Below are positions 18,200-30,558 of a stretch of 46,833 nucleotides of DNA, piece after piece. Every line of letters starts with the position of its first letter. Position 1 is the first letter of the stretch. The position numbers were made by a program, and so were the translations under genes. The DNA comes from Prosthecobacter sp. (GTDB taxonomy: Bacteria; Verrucomicrobiota; Verrucomicrobiia; Verrucomicrobiales; Verrucomicrobiaceae). The notes under the pieces were generated by a model. That model was not told the origin of the DNA. It ran no database searches and saw only the letters and a program-made list of their open reading frames with translations. The stretch is from assembly GCA_030827515.1 (NCBI GenBank), contig JAUREI010000008.1, forward strand, positions 1-46,833. Reading direction: 5' to 3'.

Positions 18200-19935
18200 C
18201 AGTTTTGGAATTGCATGGGCTGCTGAAGGGGCAGCTTGATGTTGAACTTGTAGGCGTAGCGGTCTTCCTCAACCCCGCTCTCGGCGCTGACATACTCGGC
18301 GCGCTTCTCCTCGAACTTGTCGGCAACAAACCAGCCGGACTTGGCGAGCTTGTCGGCGAATCGGTAAACGACCTGCTCACCCTCCTCGTTCTTGCGATAG
18401 AGACCCTGCAGACGCAGCTCATAAACGGGCTTGTCGTTGGCCGCCGGGGCCCGGGCCGAGGACGACGAGGACTGCTCCTGATTGAACAGGGCCGGTGTGG
18501 TCGGCTTGCCATCCTTGAGCAACTCCACCACCGTGAGCCAGATCAGGTCGTTGTCGAACTGGGCGTTGAGATCGGTGAGCAGGCGCACCCAGTAGGAGCG
18601 GTCGCCGACCGCCTGGATGAGCGGCTGGGCCAGTGCAATCGACTGTCCAAGCTGGGCATCGAGGGTCTTGATCTGGCTGGCAACGCCGTTGAGGCGAGCG
18701 GCCTCCTGCTGCATGCCGGCAACCTGTCCCTCGACGACTTCGGTGGCGTGGTTGTAATACATGATGCCGGCACCCAGCGCGGCCCACAGGCAAACCCCGG
18801 CCATGACCAGGGCTGGCGCGCGGCGGGCGGCATCGCGGGCGTTGGCGACGACATCGGGAACGAGTTCGACCTCGCACGGGCAGGAGCCGCTGGAACGCAG
18901 GGCCAGACCGACCAGTTCGCCCAGGAAGGGCGCGTCGGCCTGGGCGGCTTCGGCACTGACGCCGCGATCGAGCTGGACCCCGCGCAGCGGATTGAAGATT
19001 TCTACCGGCAGCTTGAGCTTCTCTTCGAGGAAGAGGGCCATGTTGCCAAGCAGGGTGCCACCGCCGCAGAGGAAGACGCGCTGGGGCGCCTCACCCCCCT
19101 GCTGGCTGCGGTAAAAGTTGATGGTGCGCATCACCTCGCTGTGCAGGCGGGTGGCGGCATTGCGAATCACCTTGGAGAGTGCCGCCACCTCGGGGTCCTC
19201 ATGTTCCATGACGGCACCGCCCTGGGCGACAAAGCCGCGCGTGATTTTTTCATGCTCGGCATCGCCGAAGCCGGCGCCAAATTCCTTGGCGATGGCGGCC
19301 GTGATCGAGGCGCCACCCACCAGAACGTTGCGGGTGAAGAACTTGCCCTCCTCCACGAAGATCATGTTGGTGGAACGGGCCCCAAGATCAATGATCACGG
19401 CCGGTTCCCCGACATCGGGATAGCTGTAACGATAAGCGTTGTAGAGGGCAAGCGGCGCCAGGTCGACCAGCGAGGATTTCATGCCCGCGGCAGCAACCTG
19501 ATCGTTGATCTCGTTGAGGGTGTCGGACTTCATCGCCACGAGCACCACCTCAGTCTCGCCGCCGCCTTCACCGACCACCTCGTAGTCCCAGGTGACCTCG
19601 TTGATCGGGAACGGCACGTTCTGCCTCGCCTCAAACTCGACGATCTGGGCGATGCGATCCTGCTGGACCGGCGGCAGTTTGACGAAGCGCGAGAAGACTG
19701 TGTGGCCGGCAACCGCATAGGACACCGAGGAGCCCTTGAGTTTGAGCCGGGAAGCCAGTTCCTGAACGCCGATCTTGATCTGGGGCAGGCGCGATGCGTC
19801 CACCGTCGGATCCCCGGTCATGTCCACGAACTCGTATTTTTTAAGAACAAGGTCGCCGCCGACCCTGCCAAACACCGCTCCAGACAATCTCTGCGAGCCA
19901 ATGTTGAGTACTGCGATGCTTTTGCTGTCTGCCAT
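18199..19935 (-). CDS. Amuc_1101-family PilM-like pilus complex protein
   Basis: Actin-like PilM motifs IAQIVEFEARQNVPFPINEVTWDYEVV, AVIIDLGARSTNMIFVEEGKFFTRN, FLCGGGTLLGNM; start reset to MADSKSIAVLNIGSQ. Confidence 0.92.
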   Translation of the reverse strand: MADSKSIAVLNIGSQRLSGAVFGRVGGDLVLKKYEFVDMTGDPTVDASRLPQIKIGVQELASRLKLKGSSVSYAVAGHTVFSRFVKLPPVQQDRIAQIVEFEARQNVPFPINEVTWDYEVVGEGGGETEVVLVAMKSDTLNEINDQVAAAGMKSSLVDLAPLALYNAYRYSYPDVGEPAVIIDLGARSTNMIFVEEGKFFTRNVLVGGASITAAIAKEFGAGFGDAEHEKITRGFVAQGGAVMEHEDPEVAALSKVIRNAATRLHSEVMRTINFYRSQQGGEAPQRVFLCGGGTLLGNMALFLEEKLKLPVEIFNPLRGVQLDRGVSAEAAQADAPFLGELVGLALRSSGSCPCEVELVPDVVANARDAARRAPALVMAGVCLWAALGAGIMYYNHATEVVEGQVAGMQQEAARLNGVASQIKTLDAQLGQSIALAQPLIQAVGDRSYWVRLLTDLNAQFDNDLIWLTVVELLKDGKPTTPALFNQEQSSSSSARAPAANDKPVYELRLQGLYRKNEEGEQVVYRFADKLAKSGWFVADKFEEKRAEYVSAESGVEEDRYAYKFNIKLPLQQPMQFQN

Positions 19936-19984
19936 GTGAAAAGGGGGTGAACTTGCCTGCTTCGGGCCCGTGGTGGGCGGCCGC

Positions 19985-20602
19985 TTACTTCTTCTTTGCG
20001 GAGACGTCATAATCGCCCCAGAGAATGGCGAACGGCGTCTCCTGTTTCGTGAGCAGGGAACCTTCCGAAATGTTGAGGGCATCCGCCTTCTCCCACCAGG
20101 GGCCGCCACCGAGGCTGGAATCACCGGCGACACGCTCGCCACCAACCAGCACCTCGTAACCCCAGCCCTGAATGTCGGAGGCCGCCGTGAAGCCGTCGCG
20201 CTGCAGAATGTTGCGCAGGGCGGCCGGCGAAACGAAGGCGAGGCCGTGGTTGGTTTCACCCGCCGGGATGTCGACGTAGTTGAAGCTGCCCTTTAGGACC
20301 TCGCGCTTGCCATCCTTGCTGGTGGCATTGAAAGCGAGGTAGTAGTTGACGGTCATCGAGTCGAGCGTGCCGCTGCGCCCCCCCTCGGAGGCCGGCAAGC
20401 GAATCTCAAATTCCAAATCCAGTTCCAGCCATTTTTTGGGGCGCCAGCGCTTTTCACCAACGTTGGAAGCCTGGAACTGCGGGGTTTCAACCTCGGAAAC
20501 CTTCAACTTCTTGGCGTTGATCTTGATAGCGGGGGCGGTTTGCCCTTGGGCGGCGATGGCCAGCAGGGTCAAGCTCGCGAGAGCCGTGCAAAGTGCTTTC
20601 AT
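19985..20602 (-). CDS. Amuc_1102-family pilus-like exported protein
   Basis: Signal peptide, ~205 aa, first gene of the pilus operon with conserved order. Confidence 0.8.
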   Translation of the reverse strand: MKALCTALASLTLLAIAAQGQTAPAIKINAKKLKVSEVETPQFQASNVGEKRWRPKKWLELDLEFEIRLPASEGGRSGTLDSMTVNYYLAFNATSKDGKREVLKGSFNYVDIPAGETNHGLAFVSPAALRNILQRDGFTAASDIQGWGYEVLVGGERVAGDSSLGGGPWWEKADALNISEGSLLTKQETPFAILWGDYDVSAKKK

Positions 20603-20764
20603 GTGGGATGTGTGGGTGATTTGTCCGGCCGGGGCATGGGGGGCTTAAACCGGTATATATGACGTTTTAGCCGCAAAGACTGCCGCCCATCAAGGCGCGA
20701 TTTGAGAAAAATGAGAAAAGCGCCATGGCTGGCAACGACCCGCTTCCCGACCCGGGCAGGCTGC

Positions 20765-20782
20765 TTGTGAAATTTTTCACAA
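20765..20782. promoter_or_regulatory. Candidate operator dyad TTGTGAA-ATTT-TTCACAA upstream of nuoF
   Basis: Perfect 7-bp inverted repeat in the divergent intergenic region, 42 bp before the nuoF start. Confidence 0.35.
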
Positions 20783-20823
20783 ATCCCGGTTGCCGCCTCC
20801 GAGGCTCGTCGGATACTGCGACC

Positions 20824-22209
20824 ATGGCCATCCAGTATCAGCCCGGCAAGACGCCGCACTCTCGCGAGAAACGCCTCATCTTCAAAAATGTGGATCGCGT
20901 CGGTTATGATCCGTCGATCGACTGCTACCTTCAGGACGGCGGATACGACCAACTGAAGGCCGCGCTGAAGATGGAGAAGGGTGTCATCATCAACGAAGTC
21001 AAGGCCAGCGGCCTGCGCGGGCGCGGCGGTGCCGGTTTCCCCACCGGCGTCAAGTGGGGTTTCATCCCACCGACCAACACCAAGCCGGTCTACCTGATCT
21101 GCAATGCCGACGAGTCCGAGCCCGGCACCTTCAAGGACCGCTACATCATCCATCAGGATCCGCACCAACTCATTGAAGGCATGGCCATCTCCTGCTACGC
21201 GGTTGGTGCCAAGCTGGCCTACATCTACATCCGCGAGGAGTTCCCGGAAGGCGCCAAAATCCTTGACAAGGCCATCGCCGAGGCTCACACCAAGGGCTTC
21301 CTCGGCCAGAACATCCTGGGCTCCGGCTTCGACTGCGAGATTTACGTCCACCGCGGCGCCGGTGCCTACATCTGCGGCGAGGAGACCGGCCTGATCGAAT
21401 CCCTTGAAGGCAAGCGCCCCTACCCGCGCATCAAGCCGCCTTACTTCCCGGCCGCGCTCGGCCTCTACATGTGCCCGACGATCGTCAACAATGTCGAGTC
21501 GCTCTGCCATGTGAAGCACATCCTGCAGATGGGCGGGGCCGAATACGCCAAGCTCGGCACGCCGAACAACACCGGAACCCGCATCCTCTGTGTCAGCGGC
21601 GACGTCCAGAAACCCGGTTACTACGAGGTCGAGGTTGGCAAGGTCACCATGGCCGAGGTCATCGACGACCTCTGCGGCGGCCTCAAGCCCGGCCGCAAGC
21701 TCAAGGCCATCATCCCCGGCGGCTCATCGGCCAAGGTCCTGCGCGCCGACGAGCGCTTCAAGCTCAAGGACGGCCGCGAGCTCGGCATTCTCGACATCCC
21801 GATGGATTTCGACACCATGGCCGCCTGCGGGTCGATGGCCGGCTCCGGCGGCGTCATCATCATGGATGACAGTCGCTCGATGTCCTGGGTCATCAACAAT
21901 CTCAACAATTTCTACGCCCACGAATCCTGCGGCCAGTGCACGCCCTGCCGCGAAGGCAGCCTGTGGATGAAGAAGATCAGCGACCGCATAGTCGCCGGCA
22001 AGGCCAGCCCTGATGACGTCGACACCCTGGAATCGGTCGCCAACCAGATTGAGGGCAAGACCATTTGCGCCTTCGGCGAGGCCTGTTCCTGGCCGACCCA
22101 GAGCTTCATCAAGAAGTTCCGCGACGAACTGAAGTCCGACTGCAAACCGGAACTCGCCGGTCAAGCGGTGGCCGAGGAGTCCCTGGTGGCATCCGCCGGC
22201 CTGCGTTGA
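20824..22209 (+). CDS. nuoF: NADH-quinone oxidoreductase subunit F
   Basis: GLRGRGGAGFPTGVKWGF, NADESEPGTFKDR, AYICGEETGLIESLEGKR, ESCGQCTPCREG 4Fe-4S motif; start reset to MAIQYQPGK. Confidence 0.97.
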   Translation: MAIQYQPGKTPHSREKRLIFKNVDRVGYDPSIDCYLQDGGYDQLKAALKMEKGVIINEVKASGLRGRGGAGFPTGVKWGFIPPTNTKPVYLICNADESEPGTFKDRYIIHQDPHQLIEGMAISCYAVGAKLAYIYIREEFPEGAKILDKAIAEAHTKGFLGQNILGSGFDCEIYVHRGAGAYICGEETGLIESLEGKRPYPRIKPPYFPAALGLYMCPTIVNNVESLCHVKHILQMGGAEYAKLGTPNNTGTRILCVSGDVQKPGYYEVEVGKVTMAEVIDDLCGGLKPGRKLKAIIPGGSSAKVLRADERFKLKDGRELGILDIPMDFDTMAACGSMAGSGGVIIMDDSRSMSWVINNLNNFYAHESCGQCTPCREGSLWMKKISDRIVAGKASPDDVDTLESVANQIEGKTICAFGEACSWPTQSFIKKFRDELKSDCKPELAGQAVAEESLVASAGLR

Positions 22210-22226
22210 AGCGTCCCCTGCCAGCC

Positions 22227-23432
22227 ATGAAACCTCACTCCAGCAGACGCGCGCTGCTGAGGGCGATGACCGGGGCCGGACTGGCACTGGGCACTCGTGC
22301 CGCACTATCCGAAACGCCCCGACTCGTCACACCCGCCGCGTGGCAAAAGCGGGGAGAACTGTTTCGTCACCGGGGCGCCCCCAAGGGGGCCTGGGTGCAA
22401 AATTTCACCAGCACCGCCGAACCCCTGGGTGAAGATCGTTGGCGCCTCTGGACCAGCCTGTCCGGTCCGAAAGGCGTGGCAAAAAGCATCGGTTTTCACG
22501 AGGGCCGCATCGGCGGTGACTGGCGGCGCACCTACGCCGTGTGCACCCCGGGAGCGCCCGACCGCAGCGCTGCGCTCGCCATCGGCGGTCTGCCCGATGA
22601 GTGGCAACCGGTTCAGGGGGTGACGCTGCGCCTCCAGGACGGCTGTTCACGGCTGTATTTCTGGGCGCACGGCCCCAACATCGTCCGCTACCTCGCTGCC
22701 GACAGCAAGGATGGCCGCACGTTCAGGGTCATCAATGCCCTCACGCCGTGCCTGTACCATCCGGGCGACCGTGCGGTGGGCGGCGAAGCCGCCGTGGCGG
22801 CCGGATTGAATCGCTGGGCGAAGAAAAAGGCGGCGAACCTCCCGGGTGAACCACCCGCCCCGCCTGCCCTGATCAGCAACGACGCGACCAATGTCTATCA
22901 ACTGCCCGACGGCAGCTTTGAGCTTTACACCGTGGCACTTGTCAGCGTCGGCCGGGACGATCCGCGCTTTGCCGCCAACGACAACATCCCCGGTCTGATT
23001 CGTGTCATCGATCGCTTTACCAGCGCCGACGGCCTGAACTGGGGCAATCGTCAGCGCGTGATCTTCCCGGATGCCCAGGATCCGGTGGACCTGCAATTCT
23101 ACTACCTGTCGGTGACGCACACGGAACGCGGCCGGGTCGGCCTGCTTGGACACTATCGTCTGGGTGCCCAGACCCTCGACATTGAACCCTGCTTCTCGAG
23201 CGACGGCCTCACCTGGCAGCGGCCTCTGCGCCAGGCTTGGATGCCACGCGATGCCCCCGGGACGACGGCGGCCAGCTACCTTCTGCACGCGCCGCATGCC
23301 CTGGTGCGGCACGACGGCCTGTGGCACCTCTTTTACACCGGCGGCAATTTCGCCCACAACCACCGCCACACGCACGGCGACGCCGAAACGCGCGCCGTGC
23401 TGCTGGCGACCTGCGCCGAGCTTTGGGCCTGA
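22227..23432 (+). CDS. Tat-exported beta-propeller protein, possible GH43/GH32-type glycosidase-like
   Basis: SRRALLRAMTGAGLALG twin-arginine signal; repeated RFTSADGLNWGNR / CFSSDGLTWQRP / HDGLWHLFYTGGNF propeller-blade motifs. Confidence 0.55.
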   Translation: MKPHSSRRALLRAMTGAGLALGTRAALSETPRLVTPAAWQKRGELFRHRGAPKGAWVQNFTSTAEPLGEDRWRLWTSLSGPKGVAKSIGFHEGRIGGDWRRTYAVCTPGAPDRSAALAIGGLPDEWQPVQGVTLRLQDGCSRLYFWAHGPNIVRYLAADSKDGRTFRVINALTPCLYHPGDRAVGGEAAVAAGLNRWAKKKAANLPGEPPAPPALISNDATNVYQLPDGSFELYTVALVSVGRDDPRFAANDNIPGLIRVIDRFTSADGLNWGNRQRVIFPDAQDPVDLQFYYLSVTHTERGRVGLLGHYRLGAQTLDIEPCFSSDGLTWQRPLRQAWMPRDAPGTTAASYLLHAPHALVRHDGLWHLFYTGGNFAHNHRHTHGDAETRAVLLATCAELWA

Positions 23433-23442
23433 GCGCGGCTGC

Positions 23443-26800
<3,358 letters not shown>

Positions 26801-26829
26801 ACCCCAGTCAGCACGCGTTCTGCGTCCGG

Positions 26830-27921
26830 TCAACTCCCCGCGAGCACATCGCCAAAGCAGATGCCGATGCTGCGGCCGGCGCGAATGATCTCGCTGTCCG
26901 GCTCGACCAGGCGCAACTGATTGACCGCCTCCTCGATGCTGACATCGCCGACATTGTACTGCTGGTAACTGACCATGCGGCCGAATTTGCCCTGCTCGAT
27001 GAGGTGCACCGCCTTGGCGCCAAAACGAACGCCGAGAATACGGTCCAGGGCGGTCGGCGCGCCGCCGCGCTGGAGGTGGCCGAGCGTGCAGGCCCGCGTC
27101 TCCTTGCCGGTGAGCGACTCGATGTGCTTGGCGACGTAATCGCCGATGCCGCCGAGCCGGTCCTCACCCTTGCCTCCCACCGTCTCCTTCTTCAGCAATT
27201 CGCCGGACTCCATGCGGGCGCCCTCGGCGACCACCACCAGAGTGCTGTGCAGTCCGCGGGCGTCACGGCGGCGGATGGACTCCGCCACATGCTCCATGTG
27301 AAAGGGAATTTCCGGCAGCAGGATGACCTCGGCGCCACCGGCAATACCGCCATACAGGGCGATCCAACCCGCATGCCGTCCCATCACCTCCAGCACAATG
27401 ACACGCTTGTGGCTCTCGGCCGTCGTGTGCAGGCGGTCCAGCGCATCGACCACCGCGTGGCAGGCGGAATCAAAGCCGAAGGTCATCGCCGTCGCCTGAA
27501 TGTCGTTGTCGATCGTCTTCGGCACACCAATCACAGGAATGCCCATCTTGTAGAGCTGCAGGCCGGTGGTCAGCGAACCGTCGCCACCAACGACGATGAG
27601 CGCACCGATCTCCAGGTGGCGCAGCGTGCTCTTGGCCTTTTCAACGATTTCCCTTGGCACTTCGGCGACGTTGCCCTCGCCGACCTTGGCGACAAAATGC
27701 CCCTTGTTGGTCGTGCCAAGGATGGTGCCTCCCAGCTTCATGATACCGACGGTCCGGCCCGGATCGAGCATCATGTAATCGCCCGGCGGCAGCAGGCCCT
27801 CGAAGCCGTCGCGGAAGCCAACTACCTCCCAGCCGAGATTGTGGGCGGCGCCGACGACGCCGTGGATGACCGCATTGAGTCCGGGGCAGTCCCCGCCGCT
27901 GTTCAAGATGCCGATGCGCAT
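26830..27921 (-). CDS. pfkA: 6-phosphofructokinase family protein
   Basis: MRIGILNSGGDCPGLNAVI, GGDGSLTTGLQL, PKTIDNDI, LGHLQRGGAPTALDR. Confidence 0.93.
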   Translation of the reverse strand: MRIGILNSGGDCPGLNAVIHGVVGAAHNLGWEVVGFRDGFEGLLPPGDYMMLDPGRTVGIMKLGGTILGTTNKGHFVAKVGEGNVAEVPREIVEKAKSTLRHLEIGALIVVGGDGSLTTGLQLYKMGIPVIGVPKTIDNDIQATAMTFGFDSACHAVVDALDRLHTTAESHKRVIVLEVMGRHAGWIALYGGIAGGAEVILLPEIPFHMEHVAESIRRRDARGLHSTLVVVAEGARMESGELLKKETVGGKGEDRLGGIGDYVAKHIESLTGKETRACTLGHLQRGGAPTALDRILGVRFGAKAVHLIEQGKFGRMVSYQQYNVGDVSIEEAVNQLRLVEPDSEIIRAGRSIGICFGDVLAGS

Positions 27922-27977
27922 GAGTCTGAGTGTGGGTCGTTGAGGTTGGTTAAGGTTCGGCGCAGAAAGGGTGCCAA

Positions 27978-28940
27978 TCAGAAGTGATTCAGCATCTGCC
28001 GTTCGTCACTGATGGGCCGGCCCGCGGCGATCCAGCGATCGTAGGCGTTCCAGCTCTGCTGGAGCGCGGCGTGCGCCTCCGCGGCCGGGTCGGCCGAACC
28101 GAGCACGACCACGACCATGCGATGCCGGTAGATCAGACTGCTGCCATCGGGCTGCTTGATGACGGAAGCCGGGCGCTCGGCGGAGATGACCAGGCAGCCG
28201 CCGGAGCGCGGGGTCGTGGCATACTTGACGCCGTCGATGCCCGACACTGCAAGCAACGGGTTGCCGTTGGTCAGTGGCACCTCCAACTGGGCACCCGCCC
28301 GATAGACGATGATCGTCCTCTGGCGCTGGTTGGTGTAAAAGCGCAGGGCCGGACGCGACACCGCATAGAGGGCGAGTCGGGCCATGTCGGCCGCCGTCGA
28401 GTAGGGGGCCGTGCGCGTGTTCTCATAGCCGTGCGGATTGGTGAAGCGGGTGCGGGTCGCACCCTCGCGCACGGCTAGTTGGTTCATCTGCCGGGTAAAC
28501 TCATCCAGCGCGTTGCCGGCACGGCCGAGGCGGTAGAGGTGGTCGCGTCCGACAAACTCACCAAGCGTAATCGGCGCCACATCGTCACCGGTCATCATGG
28601 TCGCGCAGATCAGGTCGCGCAAGGTCACCTTGTCACCGGGCTGCAGACCGAGGCTGTTCGTGCCGGCAATGCGCGGGGCGTAGTCCGGCACCGTGGCGAG
28701 GATGTTGACACCCGTCTTGGACGCCTCCGCCCAGTCGAGAGTAACCATGGCGGTGGCGATTTTCGCGAGTCCACCCACCGGGCGGCGGATGTTGCCTTGG
28801 GCGGCAACATGGACCTTGCGGTTGAAGGTGTCCGCGGAGAGCACGGCCGACTGGGCGGCGGCGCTGCCGGCACCGGCCAGGAGGAACGGCAGCACGGCGA
28901 GGACAAGCCAGGAGCGCGGGGAACAAAGAAGGGGGTGCAT
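27978..28940 (-). CDS. D-alanyl-D-alanine carboxypeptidase (S11)-like protein with degenerate catalytic motifs
   Basis: S11 architecture (LQPGDKVTLRDLICATMMTGDDVA, FTNPHGYENTRTAPYSTAADMARLALYA, GIDGVKYATTPRSGGCLV) with signal peptide. Alternative start at 28955. Confidence 0.8.
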   Translation of the reverse strand: MHPLLCSPRSWLVLAVLPFLLAGAGSAAAQSAVLSADTFNRKVHVAAQGNIRRPVGGLAKIATAMVTLDWAEASKTGVNILATVPDYAPRIAGTNSLGLQPGDKVTLRDLICATMMTGDDVAPITLGEFVGRDHLYRLGRAGNALDEFTRQMNQLAVREGATRTRFTNPHGYENTRTAPYSTAADMARLALYAVSRPALRFYTNQRQRTIIVYRAGAQLEVPLTNGNPLLAVSGIDGVKYATTPRSGGCLVISAERPASVIKQPDGSSLIYRHRMVVVVLGSADPAAEAHAALQQSWNAYDRWIAAGRPISDERQMLNHF

Positions 28941-28993
28941 GGACTGCCGCTCCATAGCACCGGTTTGCGAACGAGCAACCCGGGAAACCAACC

Positions 28994-30433
28994 TCAGCGG
29001 GCCGGCCACAGCACCCGCAGGGCGTCCACCGTGCCATTGACCAGAACCTGCCCGCCCTCGGGTCCCACCTGGCTGCTCTGGATGACGGCACTGTAGCCCC
29101 CACCAGCCACGGCCCGCGCCGTCGGCAGGTAGGTGCCGGGGCCGGAAAGCTGCAGAATGAAGGTCTGCAGCGCCGGACTGCGCCCCTTGATCTGAATACC
29201 GTAATCGGTGAACAATTCGAAGTCATTGGTCGCCAGTGCGACGTCCCCAAGTCGGATCGCATGCAGCTCCATTTCATAGGCTCCGGCATCCCCTGCCTTC
29301 TGGGCGTTGAAGCGGTCGACTACGCGCTGGTTCCACAGGTAGTTCCAGCGCTGCTTAGGGTTGTCCGCGTACTTGGCGGCCTCCTGCATCGCCGCCGACC
29401 GCTCCAGGATGGTGACCTTGCGCCAGGGCAGCTGCAGCGTGCCGACATGATGGGCAAACGGCACGGCGGCATGCTTCTCCTGCGCCGCCGCCGCATGGGC
29501 ATCCTCCCAGGCGAGAACGACGCGCCGGGCGATTTCATCGAGACGCGACAGATCGCCGCGCAGCCGGCGCATGCGCGCGTCGGAAGACTTGCCATACATA
29601 AGGTTGGGTACCTGATCGCCGCCGGCACCGGTCCAGGTCAGCACCGTCAGGTCACGCCCATGGCGTGAACGCAACTGCTCCCGCACCGGATGCCAGAAGT
29701 CCGCATGCACGACACTCTGACCACCCACCTCCTGGGACGGACAGGCGATGTTGATGGCCGTGGCCACCAGCCGGTCATTCATGTCCCAGAAACACAGCAC
29801 GTCGACATCATGATCCTCGTAGCCTTCGATGCCACGAAAGTGCGGCACGTTGGTGGGACCGTACATGGCCGCCGTGCCGTCGGCATAGGTGGCGCGCCGG
29901 TTCTGCGCGACGACCGCCTGGCTCTGGCCCCAGCCCACCCTGCCTGGCCGCAGACCGCGCCAGGCCTCGGCCGCTCCTTCGGCGAGACGCTGGGTCAGCC
30001 ACTCGGCATAGTCGGAAGGCTGGAGCACGCCCTCGGCTGGCAGATCATATTTGCCGTCGAGGGTGACCGGCGCCGTGTGCGTGTGTGTCGCGCTGAGCAC
30101 CAGCTTGCGCAGGTCGAAGCCCGGCAGCAGCGGGGCCAACTTGGCGCGCACTTTCTCCAAAATGCCCTGTCGGATGGCCACGAGGTCGCAGGAAACGAGG
30201 ATCGCCTGGTCGACCATGCGGTCTCCCTCCCTGGCTTCGAGTGCCAGCACCGAGGCATGCAGCGGCGTCTCCGCCCTGGTTGCGATGCGCACCTGGCGCT
30301 GACCGTCCAGGGCGGCAGGCAGGGTCGGCGTGATGTCGAGGGTGGCGGCACCGAATCGAAGTTCGCCTGCGGCGACTGTCGGCAGGACGAGGGCGCCGAT
30401 CAGCAAGCATCGGATGCGAATCAAGAAGTGCAT
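28994..30433 (-). CDS. Neutral/alkaline ceramidase-like exported protein
   Basis: Signal peptide, FGAATLDITPTLPAALDGQ, LVLSATHTHTAPVTLDG, CPSQEVGGQSVVHADFW, LTWTGAGGDQVPN. Confidence 0.75.
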   Translation of the reverse strand: MHFLIRIRCLLIGALVLPTVAAGELRFGAATLDITPTLPAALDGQRQVRIATRAETPLHASVLALEAREGDRMVDQAILVSCDLVAIRQGILEKVRAKLAPLLPGFDLRKLVLSATHTHTAPVTLDGKYDLPAEGVLQPSDYAEWLTQRLAEGAAEAWRGLRPGRVGWGQSQAVVAQNRRATYADGTAAMYGPTNVPHFRGIEGYEDHDVDVLCFWDMNDRLVATAINIACPSQEVGGQSVVHADFWHPVREQLRSRHGRDLTVLTWTGAGGDQVPNLMYGKSSDARMRRLRGDLSRLDEIARRVVLAWEDAHAAAAQEKHAAVPFAHHVGTLQLPWRKVTILERSAAMQEAAKYADNPKQRWNYLWNQRVVDRFNAQKAGDAGAYEMELHAIRLGDVALATNDFELFTDYGIQIKGRSPALQTFILQLSGPGTYLPTARAVAGGGYSAVIQSSQVGPEGGQVLVNGTVDALRVLWPAR

Positions 30434-30558
30434 GGTGCACACTACGCCGGCTGCGAACCCGATATCGCAACCCGGGGGCCAAGGGGAATGGTCTTGATTT
30501 GCCTGCCACAGCAGTTAGGGAATCGAAGCACCGTCCGCCATGCGGGCGTGTATCAGCA

